Of a stretch of 64,000 nt of DNA, positions 25,450 through 36,618 are shown piece by piece; the stretch's first letter is position 1, and each line of letters begins with the position of its first letter. A program made the position numbers and the translations under genes. This stretch comes from Photobacterium sp. TLY01 (GTDB taxonomy: Bacteria; Pseudomonadota; Gammaproteobacteria; Enterobacterales; Vibrionaceae), in assembly GCF_021432065.1 (NCBI RefSeq), contig NZ_CP090364.1:3176601-3240600 (forward strand), given 5' to 3'. Under the pieces are notes generated by a model that saw only the letters and a program-made list of their open reading frames with translations, did no database searches and was not told where the DNA came from.

Positions 25450-25816
25450 TGTAAGTCCTTAAGGTCGCGACCCTGTCTTTCAATGCTTCATCGGTCGCAA
25501 CAACGATATCCAGCGCCCTGAGGTAGCCATCGGCTGTGGCAGTACTTTTGATTGACCAATACCACTCCCGCCCGGCGAGCTCAGATTTGCCTTTTTTCTC
25601 AGCAGTCAGCCGCTCACCGGCAATGCGGATACGGGCCAGCTCATTATCCGCCACCATAGTGGCAAAGGTTTTCTGCTCCAGATAGCCCATGGCGTTGATG
25701 TGCTGACCAACAGCTCTCATCACCCCCAGCGCGGCTGTCGCGAAAATGGCCATGGCCACCAGCACTTCCAGTAACGTGAAGCCCGTTTGAGAAGGTAGTT
25801 TCCGCCGTGATCTCAT
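25439..25816 (-). CDS. gspI: Type II secretion minor pseudopilin I
   Basis: A 125-residue minor pseudopilin with leader MRSRRKLPSQTG cleaved before FTLLEVLVAMAIFATAALG (Glu at +5). It nucleates the pseudopilus tip with GspJ and GspK. Overlaps gspH by 4 bp. Confidence 0.95.
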   Translation of the reverse strand: MRSRRKLPSQTGFTLLEVLVAMAIFATAALGVMRAVGQHINAMGYLEQKTFATMVADNELARIRIAGERLTAEKKGKSELAGREWYWSIKSTATADGYLRALDIVVATDEALKDRVATLRTYIEN

Positions 25817-26388
25817 TGGCCGGAATCCTCACGCGTTTCTCCCGGTTCCAGCAGGTGAAGCTGGCCGACTTCATCAGCCTCAACGGTCCAGACATCACCT
25901 TCGCCACTGGCATCGAACGACACCGAAAAAGGCGTATACTCGCCACTGGACATGACGATAATCTGCGGAGGTTTGGCTTTGTTATCTTCTTCGCTGGCAA
26001 ACAGATCCTCGTCAAACAGCGAACCGGGTTCGAACAATCGATCCTCGTCCTGCCAGGCGTTACTGCCCACTTTGACTTCCATGCCGAGCGTATCGGGCAG
26101 CGTCACCTCGCTGAAGTACCGTGAATCCTTGAGGGGCTGCCAGCCTTTCGGGTCCAGCTCAAAAAACTGGTAGCCCTGCCGGTTAATCCGGACACCGTAA
26201 TCACGGCCATTGAGCATGGCATCTTCACCCAGCAGCTGCACCAGATAATAAAATCGCTGAGATTCTTCTTTCAGCACCTCATTTTTAGGCGCTGGCAGCG
26301 TCATCACAACAGCAACAGCGCTGGTGGCTAACAGCACCAGCACCAGCATCAGTTCAATCAGCGTAAATCCGGCTTCGGCACGTTTCAT
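25813..26388 (-). CDS. gspH: Type II secretion minor pseudopilin H
   Basis: A 191-residue minor pseudopilin linking the tip to the GspG shaft. The leader MKRAEAG is cleaved before FTLIELMLVLVLLATSAVA (Glu at +5), and a beta-rich periplasmic domain follows. It starts 8 bp after the gspG stop. Confidence 0.94.
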   Translation of the reverse strand: MKRAEAGFTLIELMLVLVLLATSAVAVVMTLPAPKNEVLKEESQRFYYLVQLLGEDAMLNGRDYGVRINRQGYQFFELDPKGWQPLKDSRYFSEVTLPDTLGMEVKVGSNAWQDEDRLFEPGSLFDEDLFASEEDNKAKPPQIIVMSSGEYTPFSVSFDASGEGDVWTVEADEVGQLHLLEPGETREDSGQ

Positions 26389-26396
26389 CGGCTGAA

Positions 26397-26834
26397 TTAA
26401 CGGTAATCCAGCATATTCCAGTTCCCGATATCGGTATTGACCTCTTCACCGCCTTCCTGGCCGTCAGCACCCAGGCTGAAGACATCCACCGGGCCATGCT
26501 CGCCAGGCATCACGTAGTTATAGTCATTACCCCAAGGGTCTTTCGGCAGACGCTTGATATAACCACCATTACGATAATTACGGGGCTCAGGACTTGACGA
26601 AGGCGCAGTCACCAGTGCATCCAGGCCTTGATCTGTGGTTGGATAAACACTGTTATCTAGCTTATACATATCCAATGCCTGCTCCAGCGCACCAATATCG
26701 GTCACGACTTTCTGCTGATCGGCTTTTTCTTTATTACCCAGCAAGTTCGGGACGACCAGACTGGCCAGTACGCCCAGAATCACGATAACCACCATGACTT
26801 CCAGTAGGGTAAAACCGCGTTGTTGACGTTGCAT
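26397..26834 (-). CDS. gspG: Type II secretion major pseudopilin G
   Basis: The 145-residue main subunit of the periplasmic pseudopilus. The leader MQRQQRG is cleaved before FTLLEVMVVIVILGVLASL (Glu at +5). The C-terminal region has the GspG signature DPWGNDYNYVMPGEHG and acidic residues (SLGADGQEGG) that bind Ca2+ in homologues. GGAGG precedes the ATG, as expected for the most abundant pilin. Confidence 0.97.
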   Translation of the reverse strand: MQRQQRGFTLLEVMVVIVILGVLASLVVPNLLGNKEKADQQKVVTDIGALEQALDMYKLDNSVYPTTDQGLDALVTAPSSSPEPRNYRNGGYIKRLPKDPWGNDYNYVMPGEHGPVDVFSLGADGQEGGEEVNTDIGNWNMLDYR

Positions 26835-26857
26835 TGAAACACCTCCAAAAGGGAAAA

Positions 26858-28078
26858 CTACATGCCCACCATGTTATTCAGGGCAATGATTGGCATCAGG
26901 GTCGCGATGACAATAAACATCACCACCCCCGCCATAACTACAATCAACAGGGGTTCAAACACCCCCAGTGCCATATTGACCAGAGATTCGAAATCTCTGT
27001 CCTGATTATCGGCCGCCCGGGTCAGCATCTGCTCCAGCTCGCCACTGCGCTCACCACTGGCGATCATATGGAGCATCATGGGTGGAAAGAGCTTCGTCTG
27101 TTCCAGTGAGACGCGAAGACTGGCGCCTTCCCTGACCTTATCGGCCGCCTCCAGAATTTCCTGATTCACCCAGGTATTGGTCATGACCTGAGAGGCGACC
27201 TTCATACCATCCAGCAAAGGGATGGCACTGGAGGTACAAATTGACAGCGTGCGGGCAAAGCGGGATGTGTTCAGGCCACGCGCCACTTTGCCAATCACGG
27301 GAACCCCCATCATCCGCCTGTCCCAGCGCAGCCGCAAATCCGGACGGCGCAACGCCATCCGGATCCCCGTAATCAACAGTAAGATGGCCAGCACGACGGC
27401 CAGTCCCCAGTGCTGGACAAAATTACTGGCGGCCAGCAATACCTGGGTGATCTGCGGCAATTCCTGCCCCATGTGGACAAATTGATCGACAATTTTCGGC
27501 ACCACAGTGGCCAGCAAAAAGGCCACCACAGACACGGCGACCAGCGTCAGCATGGTCGGGTAAATCAGCGCCTGCTGCAGCTTACTGCGCATTTTCTGGC
27601 GGTTTTCGGTGTAGTCGGCCAGACGGTTGAGCACAGTATCCAGATGGCCGGATTTTTCCCCGGCCGAGACCATGGCCCGAAACAGCTGATCAAAGATATG
27701 CGGAAATTCTGCCATGCTGTCTGCCAGCGTATAGCCTTCGACCACTCTTGAGCGCACCGCCAGCATCATGTTTTTCAGGCGGACTTTTTCACTCTGCTCT
27801 GCCACCGCGCGCAGGCATTCTTCTAACGGCATACCCGCCTGCACCAAGGTGGCCAGCTGACGGGTCAGCAGGGACAACTCGTTGGTGCTGATCCCGCGGC
27901 GAAACGCAATCCGCCCGCCGGCCTTGCGCTTTTCACGCTCATGGCTCTGGCTGACTTCAACCGGGATCAATCCCTGCTCACGCAGTTGCTGGCGGATCTG
28001 GCGGGCGGTGTCGGCCTCCATGACGCCTTTTTTCTGACGTCCTTTGGTATCCAGCGCCTTATATTCAAATGCTGCCAT
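26858..28078 (-). CDS. gspF: Type II secretion inner-membrane platform protein F
   Basis: A 406-residue polytopic protein with two GspF/PilC domains. There are membrane helices at about residues 170-192, 219-240 and 373-396, and signature stretches RQLATLVQAGMPLEECL and ARTLSICTSSAIPLLDG. It forms the centre of the platform driven by GspE. It overlaps gspE by one base. Confidence 0.96.
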   Translation of the reverse strand: MAAFEYKALDTKGRQKKGVMEADTARQIRQQLREQGLIPVEVSQSHEREKRKAGGRIAFRRGISTNELSLLTRQLATLVQAGMPLEECLRAVAEQSEKVRLKNMMLAVRSRVVEGYTLADSMAEFPHIFDQLFRAMVSAGEKSGHLDTVLNRLADYTENRQKMRSKLQQALIYPTMLTLVAVSVVAFLLATVVPKIVDQFVHMGQELPQITQVLLAASNFVQHWGLAVVLAILLLITGIRMALRRPDLRLRWDRRMMGVPVIGKVARGLNTSRFARTLSICTSSAIPLLDGMKVASQVMTNTWVNQEILEAADKVREGASLRVSLEQTKLFPPMMLHMIASGERSGELEQMLTRAADNQDRDFESLVNMALGVFEPLLIVVMAGVVMFIVIATLMPIIALNNMVGM

Positions 28079-29577
28079 CAGCCCTCCCTGGTCACTCGCA
28101 TCACTTCTTCAAGCGTGGTGATCCCCTGGCGGACTTTGGCCAGACCATCATCGCGGATACTCGGGGTGTGCTGACGGATCACTTTCTCTATCGCCTGCTC
28201 ACCGGCATCAGCATGGATCAACTCCTGTACCTGTTCGTCCACCAGCAGCAGTTCGTGAATCCCGGTCCGGCCACGATAGCCTTTGTGATTACAATGCTCA
28301 CAACCCACCGCATGGTAGAGGGTCAATGACTCATATTCAGGCACATCAAACAGCTTTTTCTGTTCACTGTCGGCCTGATAGGGATCGCGGCAATGCAGGC
28401 ACAGCGTCCGAACCAGACGTTGCGCCAGTACCCCCAGCAAAGAAGAAGACACCAGGAAAGGCTCGATGCCCATATCACGCAAACGCGTCACCGCACCAAT
28501 CGCAGTGTTAGTATGCAGGGTCGACATCACCATATGACCAGTCAGAGAGGCCTGCACCGCAATGGAGGCGGTTTCCAGATCGCGGATCTCACCGACCATC
28601 ACCACATCCGGGTCCTGACGCAGAATCGCCCGCAGCCCCCGGGCAAAGGTCATGTCGACTTTGGTATTCACCTGTGTCTGACCGATCCCATCGATATCAA
28701 ATTCAATCGGATCTTCAACCGTCAGGATATTGCGCTCATGGCTGTTCAGCTCCTGCAGGCCGGCATATAAGGTGGTCGATTTACCCGAACCGGTCGGACC
28801 GGTCACCAGTATGATGCCGTGCGGACGAGCAATCAGATACTGGAAGCTTTCATGAATACGGGGCGTCATACCCAGGCTGTGTAAATCCAGCCGGGTTGCA
28901 TTTTTATCCAGCAGACGCAAGACGACACGCTCGCCGTGCGAGGACGGCATGGTCGACACCCGCACGTCCACCGCCCGGCCGCCGATACGCAGAGAAATCC
29001 GGCCATCCTGAGGCACACGTTTCTCGGCAATATCCAGCCGGGCCATGACTTTAATCCGCGAGACCAGCAGCGGCGCCAGCTTACGGCTCGGCGTCAGCAC
29101 CTCACGCAGCACGCCATCGACGCGAAAGCGAATCGATAAAGTCTTCTCGAAGGTTTCGATATGGATATCCGAAGCCCCTTCCTTGATCGCTTCGGCCAGC
29201 ATGGCGTTGATCAGCTTGATGATGGGCGCGTCATCTTCCGATTCCAGCAGATCTTCGGTTTGCGGTAATTCTTCGGCTAGCGAGAAAAAGTCATCGCTGT
29301 CAGAACCCAGATCTTCCATCAGCTGACGCGCTTCCGACGAATCACGCTGATAGGCATCCGTCAGTCTTTGTTCAAAGGCATGAGGCTCCAGCGCTTCCAC
29401 GCGGAAACTGCGGCCGGACACCCGGCGCACTTCCGCCAGCACCACAGCTTTTAACGGACCTTCATGGTAGAGCACCCTGCCGTGTTCACCCGTCTCAAGC
29501 ACCACTTTATGGCGCTTGGCGAAAGAAAACGGCAAACGGAACTGCACCAGATCCGCCGGGCGCAGCGTGTCCATCAC
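28078..29577 (-). CDS. gspE: Type II secretion ATPase E
   Basis: The 499-residue cytoplasmic hexameric ATPase that powers pseudopilus assembly. An N-terminal GspL-binding domain precedes the ATPase core. Walker [10 protein letters not shown] is at residues 260-268, a Walker B-like region [12 protein letters not shown] near 322-333, and the tetracysteine zinc motif is Cys393, Cys396, Cys426 and Cys429. All key residues are present. Overlaps gspD by 4 bp. Confidence 0.97.
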   Translation of the reverse strand: MMDTLRPADLVQFRLPFSFAKRHKVVLETGEHGRVLYHEGPLKAVVLAEVRRVSGRSFRVEALEPHAFEQRLTDAYQRDSSEARQLMEDLGSDSDDFFSLAEELPQTEDLLESEDDAPIIKLINAMLAEAIKEGASDIHIETFEKTLSIRFRVDGVLREVLTPSRKLAPLLVSRIKVMARLDIAEKRVPQDGRISLRIGGRAVDVRVSTMPSSHGERVVLRLLDKNATRLDLHSLGMTPRIHESFQYLIARPHGIILVTGPTGSGKSTTLYAGLQELNSHERNILTVEDPIEFDIDGIGQTQVNTKVDMTFARGLRAILRQDPDVVMVGEIRDLETASIAVQASLTGHMVMSTLHTNTAIGAVTRLRDMGIEPFLVSSSLLGVLAQRLVRTLCLHCRDPYQADSEQKKLFDVPEYESLTLYHAVGCEHCNHKGYRGRTGIHELLLVDEQVQELIHADAGEQAIEKVIRQHTPSIRDDGLAKVRQGITTLEEVMRVTREG

Positions 29578-31592
29578 TTCTCCTCCAGACGGGAGACAAA
29601 TGCCCGTACTTCAGGGGGCAGAGAAATATCTTCGCCATATCTCGGCAATACCGGGGTTTTAGTCTCCGGCATCAAACGCAGGCCTTCATCAGCCTTATAC
29701 AGCTGCTCTGCCCGGATATAGTTGTACTTACGCTGGGTAATCCCATCGGCCGTGACGCCATCCCGAATAATGGTCGGCTTGATAAAGACCATCAGATTGG
29801 TTCTGCCCTTGCTGGTATTGTTGGATTTAAAAAGGTGGCCCAGGATAGGAATATCGCCAAGAATCGGGATCTTGGATTCATTTTCGTTAGTCTCATCCTG
29901 GATCAGACCACCCAGAGCAATCATCTGGCCGTCCTGGATCAGCACTGAGGTCGTAAGCTGTCGCTTGGAGAAACGCACGTCAACCGCGCCATTGGCGCCC
30001 AGTACGTTCGACACTTCCTGTTCAATCTTGAGCTGGACAGAATCCCCTTCGTTAATTTGCGGGGTCACTTTGAGCTTGATACCCACTTCTTTACGTTCCA
30101 CGGTCTGGAAGGGGTTGTCGTTATTGGAACTTGCCGTTGAGCCGGTGACGACCGGCACTTCCTCACCGACAATAAAGGAGGCTTCGCCATTGTCCATCAC
30201 GGTAATGCTGGGCGAAGACAGGATATTCGATTCACGGTCTGTGGCCACCGCATTGACCAGCATGGTCCAGTCACCCATGATCAAGCCCAGTACCGCGCCA
30301 TTGGCACCAGAGAGTACCTGGCCCAGTGTCGAGAAATCGCCGCTTTCGGTGACTTCCACATCAACCAGGTTGTTATTGTTGTCAAAACGCTGCTCGGTCC
30401 GGGTGGTATCTTTTGCTTCTTCCAGACCAATCAGATACTGTCCGACCGGTACATTGGAGTTATTAAACTGCACGATCCCGTTTTCTTTCGAACCGTACTG
30501 GATACCAAAGTTAATACCGGCCCCTTCAGACAGTTCCACGATCATGGCTTCAATCAGCACCTGAGCGCGGCGGATATCCAACTGGGCAATAATGTTTTCC
30601 AGCGCGCGCATGATATCCGGCGGCGCCGTCAGGATCAGGGCATTGGTGTCGGCATGCGCGGCTATCATCACATCGTTGCTCTTTGCGACAGCCGCGGCCT
30701 GACCATTGCCCTGCTTTTCGGCCTGCAGGTTATCGGATACCCCTTTGAGGACATCAACCAGCTCTTCGGCATTGGCATATTTGAGATAAACAACACGGTT
30801 ATTACCTGAACTGGCCATTTCTTTATCCAACTGGCGGATCAGGCGTTTCAGGCGTTCACGCACTTTCGGATCGCCGGACAGCAGCACAGAGTTGGTGCGC
30901 TCATCCGCGACTAATTTCGGCTGCAGAAATTCAGGCGTCGACTTGGCATCGGCTGACTTATTCAGGGCATCGACAATCCGCACCATCTCAGCGGCAGAAG
31001 CATTGTTGAGCTCGACCACGTCGATTTCTTTATCACCGGCGCGGTCAACCCGCTCAATGATATCCGCCAGGCGGTTCACCACAGCAGCACGACCGGTAAT
31101 CATGATGATGTTGGCCGGATCATAGTGCACCACGTTCCCCGCGCCTGCGTTATCATTCAGCTGACGTAATAAAGGAGACAGCTCTCTGACGGAAACATTG
31201 CGGACCGCCACCACCCGGGTCACCACTTCATCCCCCTGGGCCTGGCTTTTACTGTCCACGACAGGGATCGAGGAAATTTTCGCGTCTTTGTCACGAATCA
31301 CTTTCAGGACGCCGTTTTCCATCTCGACAACCGCAAACCCGTAGACTTCCAGCACATTGAGGAAAAACTGGTAGTACTGCTCGTCGTTCAGCAGATCATA
31401 GCTGCGCACATTGACCTGTCCTCTGACCGAGGGATCAACAATAATTGTCTTTTGCAGATTGCGTCCAACTATGTTGATAAACTCTTGAATATCAGTTCCT
31501 TTGAAACTGGCACTGAACTCACTTGCCATCAGAGACGTCGACAACAAGCTGGCCGCCAGCCACAGGGTGCCCTTACCCATCCATTTTTTCAC
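29574..31592 (-). CDS. gspD: Type II secretion outer-membrane secretin D
   Basis: A 672-residue secretin forming the outer-membrane channel. A signal peptide (to about residue 23, LLSTSLMAS) precedes the N0 domain ([18 protein letters not shown]) and N1-N3 domains with [18 protein letters not shown]. The C-terminal secretin domain contains VPVVTGS and the signature GGLIQDE...[14 protein letters not shown]. The S-domain for a pilotin is at the end. A 38-bp gap separates it from gspC. Confidence 0.97.
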   Translation of the reverse strand: MKKWMGKGTLWLAASLLSTSLMASEFSASFKGTDIQEFINIVGRNLQKTIIVDPSVRGQVNVRSYDLLNDEQYYQFFLNVLEVYGFAVVEMENGVLKVIRDKDAKISSIPVVDSKSQAQGDEVVTRVVAVRNVSVRELSPLLRQLNDNAGAGNVVHYDPANIIMITGRAAVVNRLADIIERVDRAGDKEIDVVELNNASAAEMVRIVDALNKSADAKSTPEFLQPKLVADERTNSVLLSGDPKVRERLKRLIRQLDKEMASSGNNRVVYLKYANAEELVDVLKGVSDNLQAEKQGNGQAAAVAKSNDVMIAAHADTNALILTAPPDIMRALENIIAQLDIRRAQVLIEAMIVELSEGAGINFGIQYGSKENGIVQFNNSNVPVGQYLIGLEEAKDTTRTEQRFDNNNNLVDVEVTESGDFSTLGQVLSGANGAVLGLIMGDWTMLVNAVATDRESNILSSPSITVMDNGEASFIVGEEVPVVTGSTASSNNDNPFQTVERKEVGIKLKVTPQINEGDSVQLKIEQEVSNVLGANGAVDVRFSKRQLTTSVLIQDGQMIALGGLIQDETNENESKIPILGDIPILGHLFKSNNTSKGRTNLMVFIKPTIIRDGVTADGITQRKYNYIRAEQLYKADEGLRLMPETKTPVLPRYGEDISLPPEVRAFVSRLEEK

Positions 31593-31630
31593 AAAAAACT
31601 CCTGCGTACAGACGCAATGTATTCATGCTG

Positions 31631-32575
31631 CTATTGCAGCTCTATCAATATGTCATGTAACTGCCCATCCCGCTCGACGGTTAATGTCAGCTCAGTGGCA
31701 GAGGACAGCTCAGTCCACAACCGTGCCATCACGGCCGGGTCTTTCAAATCATTGCCGTTCAGACTCACAGCCAGATCTTCCGGCTGCAGCCCCACGGCAT
31801 CAAAAAGCACACGGTTTTTACCCGGATTCACCCGGTAACCTATCAGCTCATCATCCTGCTTTACCTGGGATAAACGAATGTATGAAAAGAGGTTTTGCGG
31901 TTTCTCCATGATCTCTTGTTTGATCTGTGCCAGATCGTCACCGGCACCCTCAGCCTCGGCAGGCTCGGGTTGCACGGTCGGCTCAGGTGCCTGTCGGGCA
32001 ACCGGCGCAGTCGAAGGCGTTGAACTCTGAGTTCCGTTCTGGCCAAACTTCAGCCCATCCAGCATCAGGGTCTCATCACGTCCGTTATTACGGATAATCA
32101 CCCGATCGACAAACACGCCCTGCAATGTCGCGCGTGTGCCGTCAATGGCTTCATTCAAACCATAGGTGTTCTGCTTCCCCCGGTTGGTGATCACCGCCAG
32201 ACTGGTTTGCGGATTATTACTCGCGACCACCCCAACCAGGGTCAGATTCAGTTTGGTCTCAGGCGCGTCCTGTTTCACTGGCTGCTGGGGAATGACCTTC
32301 GGGGCATCCGCCTGATAGCGGCCAAACAACTCCAAAGTCAGCAGTTCTGACACTTGCAGCCCCTGCTGATTCGCCCCGCCAGATTGAATACTGGGTGCCT
32401 GCCAGGCCGGTGGCGCTTCCACCGGCTGCAATGCCGACCACACAAGACGCCCCAGCATCCAGGCCAGAACAACCACCAGACACCAAGTCACGATTCGGGT
32501 CAGAGACTGCATTGAGGGCATACGTTTTCCCGTCACTGCCTGACGCCAGTGCATTGTTACCCTAGCTACATCCAT
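31631..32575 (-). CDS. gspC: Type II secretion system protein C
   Basis: A 314-residue bitopic protein connecting the inner-membrane platform to the secretin. A cytoplasmic start is followed by a membrane helix at about residues 28-48, the HR domain (LTLVGVVASNNPQTSLAVI, then GRDETLMLDGL) and a C-terminal PDZ domain (IGYRVNPGKNRVLFDAVGL, LTVERDGQ). It is the first gene of the gspC-N operon. Its promoter must lie in 32576-32750, but I found no convincing -35/-10 pair. Confidence 0.95.
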   Translation of the reverse strand: MDVARVTMHWRQAVTGKRMPSMQSLTRIVTWCLVVVLAWMLGRLVWSALQPVEAPPAWQAPSIQSGGANQQGLQVSELLTLELFGRYQADAPKVIPQQPVKQDAPETKLNLTLVGVVASNNPQTSLAVITNRGKQNTYGLNEAIDGTRATLQGVFVDRVIIRNNGRDETLMLDGLKFGQNGTQSSTPSTAPVARQAPEPTVQPEPAEAEGAGDDLAQIKQEIMEKPQNLFSYIRLSQVKQDDELIGYRVNPGKNRVLFDAVGLQPEDLAVSLNGNDLKDPAVMARLWTELSSATELTLTVERDGQLHDILIELQ

Positions 32576-33113
32576 TTGCTGTTTTCTGCCTCATGACGCT
32601 TTGTAATCAATAATATGACAAGAAAAGTCCGGATTGAGTTCCAGTTATTTCAAGCGGATTTTCGCTTACTGTAATCCCGACGCTCATCCTGTTGCATGAC
32701 AGGTTAATATAGCAAACCCACTCACTGAAAAAATACTACTCATTTAGCCGTGTGTTATTTCGTGTGAGGAAATTCCCATTCATTGTTGAATTTGCGATCC
32801 GGCATCACCATTTAATAGCTACTGTGTACCTGTTGTGCTGACTTTTTGTGCAATAAAACAAGGCCTGAGACTCACATTGCATTCCGGCAAAACCACTTGC
32901 GCTGAATACAGGGTGTCAAACCAAGCCCAAATCCAGGGTATTTTCCCTGACTTTTCTGGGTGTTACTCAGTCTGTGCAACAGCTTATCTCCGGCTTGCTC
33001 CGATAAGCAAAATGCCAGAACCAAAACAGTCCGGCAGGTAAACACCCCATGCAGCTGACGCAGCATGCCCATTGTGATATTTTTAGCGCCCGTTTGGGTA
33101 AGGAGCCTATTTT
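32576..33113. other. Divergent intergenic region gspC / hslR
   Basis: 538 bp between divergent genes. It is A/T-richer than its flanks in the part near gspC (32600-32860) and presumably holds promoters for the secretion operon (-) and hslR (+). I saw no protein gene, tRNA, repeat or clear terminator. Open frames here are short and overlap in conflicting frames. Confidence 0.5.
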
Positions 33114-33518
33114 ATGAGTCGGCAACCCTCCGAATCCGAGACAACAGAAGTGCGTTTGGACAAATGGTTGTGGGCTGCCCGCTTTTACAAAACCCGCTCG
33201 ATCGCCCGCAACATGATCGACGGCGGAAAAGTGCACTACAACGGCCAGCGCTCCAAACCCAGTAAACTTGTCGAGCTGGGAGCCGAAATCAAACTTCGGC
33301 AAGGGAATGAGGAAAAAACAGTCACTGTCCTCAAAGTCTCTGGTACCCGTCGTGGCGCACCAGAGGCCCAGACCCTTTATCAGGAAACTGCCGCCAGCCT
33401 GACTCAACGCGAGCAACAGGCGCAGCTGCGTAAACTCAATTCGCACAATCCGCACCCGGACAAGCGCCCGGATAAAAAGCAGCGACGCGATATACTTAAG
33501 TTTAAAAGCAATCACTGA
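33114..33518 (+). CDS. hslR: Heat shock protein 15 (ribosome-recycling S4 protein)
   Basis: A 134-residue RNA-binding protein. In E. coli it binds stalled free 50S subunits carrying nascent chains. The S4 domain is at about residues 12-75 ([19 protein letters not shown]), followed by a basic tail ([13 protein letters not shown]). It is preceded by AAGGAG. It is followed directly by hslO, the same heat-shock pair as in E. coli. Confidence 0.95.
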   Translation: MSRQPSESETTEVRLDKWLWAARFYKTRSIARNMIDGGKVHYNGQRSKPSKLVELGAEIKLRQGNEEKTVTVLKVSGTRRGAPEAQTLYQETAASLTQREQQAQLRKLNSHNPHPDKRPDKKQRRDILKFKSNH

Positions 33519-33544
33519 CAGTGAGTGCCGGAGAAAACCAAATC

Positions 33545-34423
33545 ATGACCAGCGATAATCTTTACCGTTACCTGTTTGACGATGTGTCTGTTCGTGGTGA
33601 ACTCGTACAGCTCACCGATACCTATCAGCACATTATTGCCAGCAAGGACTACCCTGCGCCTTTGCAAACACTCCTGGGCGAATTGCTGGTTGCAACCAGC
33701 CTGCTGACAGCTACGCTGAAATTCGAAGGCTCGATCACGGTACAGTTGCAAGGTGACGGTCCTGTGAAACTGGCTGTCATTAATGGCGATCACAACCAAC
33801 AGATGCGCGGTGTCGCACGTTGGGATGGTGATCTGGCTGCAGAGGGCAACATTCACGATCTGATGGGCAAAGGCCATATGATCATTACCATCACGCCAAA
33901 TCAGGGTGAACGCTATCAGGGTGTAGTCGGCCTGGAAGGCGACACGTTAGCTGCATGTCTGGAGAGCTACTTTGCCAATTCGGAGCAATTAGCGACCCGG
34001 ATCTGGCTGCGCACCGGTGAGGCCGACGGCCAGGCGAAAGCCGCAGGCATGCTGCTGCAGATCCTGCCAGATGGTAAAGGCGATGCCAGTGATTTTGAGC
34101 ACCTGGAGCAGCTGACAGAGACAGTGAAGAATGAAGAACTGTTCAGCCTGCCTGCTCAGGACGTCCTGTACCGACTGTACCATCAGGAAAAAGTGAAACT
34201 CTTCGATCCGCAACCAGTGATTTTCCACTGCGGCTGCTCCCGCGAGCGCAGCGCCGGTGCGATTAAACTGCTGGATCGTCATGAAGTCGAACGTATTTTA
34301 CATGAAGAAGGCAAAGTCTCTCTGCATTGTGACTACTGTGGTACCAGCTACGATTTCGACAGTTTTGATATCACCAGCCTGTTCGAAAGCGGCTCTGAAG
34401 CCGACGATTCGCAGCTTCATTAA
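33545..34423 (+). CDS. hslO: Redox-regulated chaperone Hsp33
   Basis: A cytoplasmic holdase switched on by oxidation and unfolding. The 292-residue protein has the typical core ([44 protein letters not shown]). The C-terminal zinc switch is complete, with Cys229 and Cys231 (CGC) and Cys262 and Cys265 (CDYC). The ATG at 33545 matches the family start; an upstream in-frame GTG at 33521 is less likely. It is in an operon with hslR and is followed by a clear terminator. Confidence 0.97.
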   Translation: MTSDNLYRYLFDDVSVRGELVQLTDTYQHIIASKDYPAPLQTLLGELLVATSLLTATLKFEGSITVQLQGDGPVKLAVINGDHNQQMRGVARWDGDLAAEGNIHDLMGKGHMIITITPNQGERYQGVVGLEGDTLAACLESYFANSEQLATRIWLRTGEADGQAKAAGMLLQILPDGKGDASDFEHLEQLTETVKNEELFSLPAQDVLYRLYHQEKVKLFDPQPVIFHCGCSRERSAGAIKLLDRHEVERILHEEGKVSLHCDYCGTSYDFDSFDITSLFESGSEADDSQLH

Positions 34424-34460
34424 TTTTCAGCCATTATTAAGACTGAAAGTAAATTACATA

Positions 34461-34489
34461 AGCCAGCTACATGCTGGCTTTTTTTTTAA
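34461..34489 (+). terminator. hslO terminator
   Basis: The stem AGCCAGC/GCTGGCT with a 5-nt loop is followed by nine T's, 38 bp after the hslO stop. Confidence 0.9.
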
Positions 34490-34546
34490 CTTCCCCACAC
34501 TTTTATGCTGTTTTCTGAAACGCAGGCACAGCTTATTCGCGCTTAA

Positions 34547-34574
34547 TTGGCAAGGAATATTAATCACTTACACT
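34547..34574 (+). promoter_or_regulatory. Putative pckA promoter
   Basis: -35 TTGGCA (34547-34552) and -10 TACACT (34569-34574) with 16-bp spacing, about 155 bp upstream of pckA. The leader between it and the gene holds GTAAC/GTTAC repeats and a small hairpin. This is a sequence match only. Confidence 0.45.
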
Positions 34575-34732
34575 GGCATAAACCTTTCCAGACAGGGTAA
34601 AATTAGGCTAGGTACAGATAAAAACACTAGAAAGTAACCCTATTTTGTAAGTGGTTACTAAAAAAGTTACCTCCCTGTACGCAGGGTAAAAAAAGACAGC
34701 CTAACTACCTCTTACCCCCCAAGGAGTCGCGA

Positions 34733-36367
34733 ATGACAGTCATGCACGCCGAAGATGAAAAGGTCCACCAACAGCTGAATTTGTCTCAGTATGGTATCCA
34801 TCACGTAAAAGAAGTTCTTCGTAATCCTTCCTACGAAGTGCTTTTTGAAGAAGAAACCAGACCTGGTCTGGAAGGTTATGAAAAAGGCGTAGTGACGGAG
34901 CTGGGCGCTGTCTCTGTGGACACAGGCATCTTTACCGGTCGTTCTCCGAAAGATAAGTACATCGTCAAAGACGACACCACACGCGATACCCTGTGGTGGT
35001 CAGATCAGGGCAGCAATGACAACAAGCCGCTCAGCCCTGAAGTCTGGAGCGATCTGAAAGCGCTGGTCGCCAATCAGCTCTCCGGCAAACGCCTGTTCGT
35101 GGTCGACGGTTACTGCGGTGCGAACCCGGATACCCGCTTGTGTATCCGCGTCATCACGGAAGTGGCCTGGCAGGCACACTTTGTGAAGAACATGTTCATC
35201 CGCCCGAGTGACGAAGAGCTGGCCACGTTTGAACCCGACTTTGTGGTGATGAATGGTGCGAAGTGCACCAACGACCAGTGGCAGCAGCATGGCATGCACT
35301 CAGAAAACTTCACCGTGTTCAACCTGACTGAACGCATGCAGTTGATCGGCGGTACCTGGTACGGCGGCGAGATGAAGAAAGGCATGTTCTCCATGATGAA
35401 CTACTTCCTGCCGCTGCAGGACATCGCCTCGATGCACTGCTCGGCGAATCAGGGTGAAAACGGTGATGTCGCTGTGTTCTTTGGCCTGTCCGGCACTGGT
35501 AAAACCACGCTGTCGACCGATCCAAAACGCAAACTGATTGGCGACGACGAGCACGGCTGGGACGACAACGGTGTCTTCAACTTCGAAGGTGGCTGTTATG
35601 CCAAAACCATCAAGCTGTCGAAAGAAGCCGAACCGGATATCTACAATGCAATCCGTCGTGACGCCCTGCTGGAAAACGTGACCGTTCGTCCTGACGGCAC
35701 CATCGATTTTGACGATGGCTCTAAAACCGAAAACACCCGGGTATCCTACCCGCTGTACCACATTGATAACATTGTGAAGCCGGTCTCCCGCGGTGGCCAT
35801 GCCAACAAGGTGATTTTCCTGTCAGCCGACGCCTTCGGTGTCCTGCCGCCTGTCTCCAAACTGACGCCTGAGCAGACCAAGTACCACTTTTTGTCCGGCT
35901 TTACCGCGAAGCTGGCCGGCACTGAGCGTGGCATCACAGAGCCAACACCGACCTTCTCGGCCTGTTTTGGCAATGCTTTCCTGAGTCTGCACCCGACCAA
36001 ATATGCGGAAGTGCTGGTCAAACGCATGGAAGCGGCAGGCGCTGAGGCCTATCTGGTCAACACAGGCTGGAACGGCACAGGCAAGCGTATCTCTATCCAG
36101 GATACCCGTGCCATTATTGATGCTATTCTCGACGGTTCGATTGAAAACGCTGAGACCAAGCAAGTGCCGATTTTCAATCTGACAGTACCGACGGCATTGC
36201 CGGGTGTAAATCCTGCGATTTTGGATCCGCGCGATACTTATGACAGCGAAGCGGCATGGGAAGCGAAAGCCAACGATCTGGCCAAACTCTTCATCAACAA
36301 CTTCGAGAAGTACACAGACAACGAACAAGGCGCGGCGCTGGTCGCTGCTGGTCCACAACTGGACTAA
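34733..36367 (+). CDS. pckA: Phosphoenolpyruvate carboxykinase (ATP)
   Basis: Converts oxaloacetate and ATP to phosphoenolpyruvate and CO2, the first step of gluconeogenesis. The 544-residue length matches the ATP-dependent family (E. coli 540). It has the kinase loop [11 protein letters not shown] at about residues 252-262, followed by the metal-binding segment IGDDEHGW, and the [11 protein letters not shown] stretch. AAGGAG precedes the ATG. A single-gene unit with its own terminator. Confidence 0.98.
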   Translation: MTVMHAEDEKVHQQLNLSQYGIHHVKEVLRNPSYEVLFEEETRPGLEGYEKGVVTELGAVSVDTGIFTGRSPKDKYIVKDDTTRDTLWWSDQGSNDNKPLSPEVWSDLKALVANQLSGKRLFVVDGYCGANPDTRLCIRVITEVAWQAHFVKNMFIRPSDEELATFEPDFVVMNGAKCTNDQWQQHGMHSENFTVFNLTERMQLIGGTWYGGEMKKGMFSMMNYFLPLQDIASMHCSANQGENGDVAVFFGLSGTGKTTLSTDPKRKLIGDDEHGWDDNGVFNFEGGCYAKTIKLSKEAEPDIYNAIRRDALLENVTVRPDGTIDFDDGSKTENTRVSYPLYHIDNIVKPVSRGGHANKVIFLSADAFGVLPPVSKLTPEQTKYHFLSGFTAKLAGTERGITEPTPTFSACFGNAFLSLHPTKYAEVLVKRMEAAGAEAYLVNTGWNGTGKRISIQDTRAIIDAILDGSIENAETKQVPIFNLTVPTALPGVNPAILDPRDTYDSEAAWEAKANDLAKLFINNFEKYTDNEQGAALVAAGPQLD

Positions 36368-36385
36368 TCGACACCCTGAAAGATC

Positions 36386-36412
36386 AAAGCCCTGCGCTGC
36401 AGGGCTTTTTTG
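36386..36412 (+). terminator. pckA terminator
   Basis: The stem AAAGCCCTGC/GCAGGGCTTT with a 3-nt loop is followed by a T-run, 18 bp after the pckA stop. Confidence 0.92.
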
Positions 36413-36618
36413 TCTCTGAAGCAAGCGCACACCCGCACGACTTCTTTCATGAAACGCTAAATCAGCAACAAAATTCAGCCGCATTCCTTGCCAAGTAACC
36501 GTATTTCCTTCACTCTTTTTACACCGGCCTGACCATGCCTTTTTCTCAAGACTTTCATCACCGCCCGATTGCCCGGCAGCGGCCTAAACATGGTTGGGCG
36601 GCTGATATGGAGTTCGGC

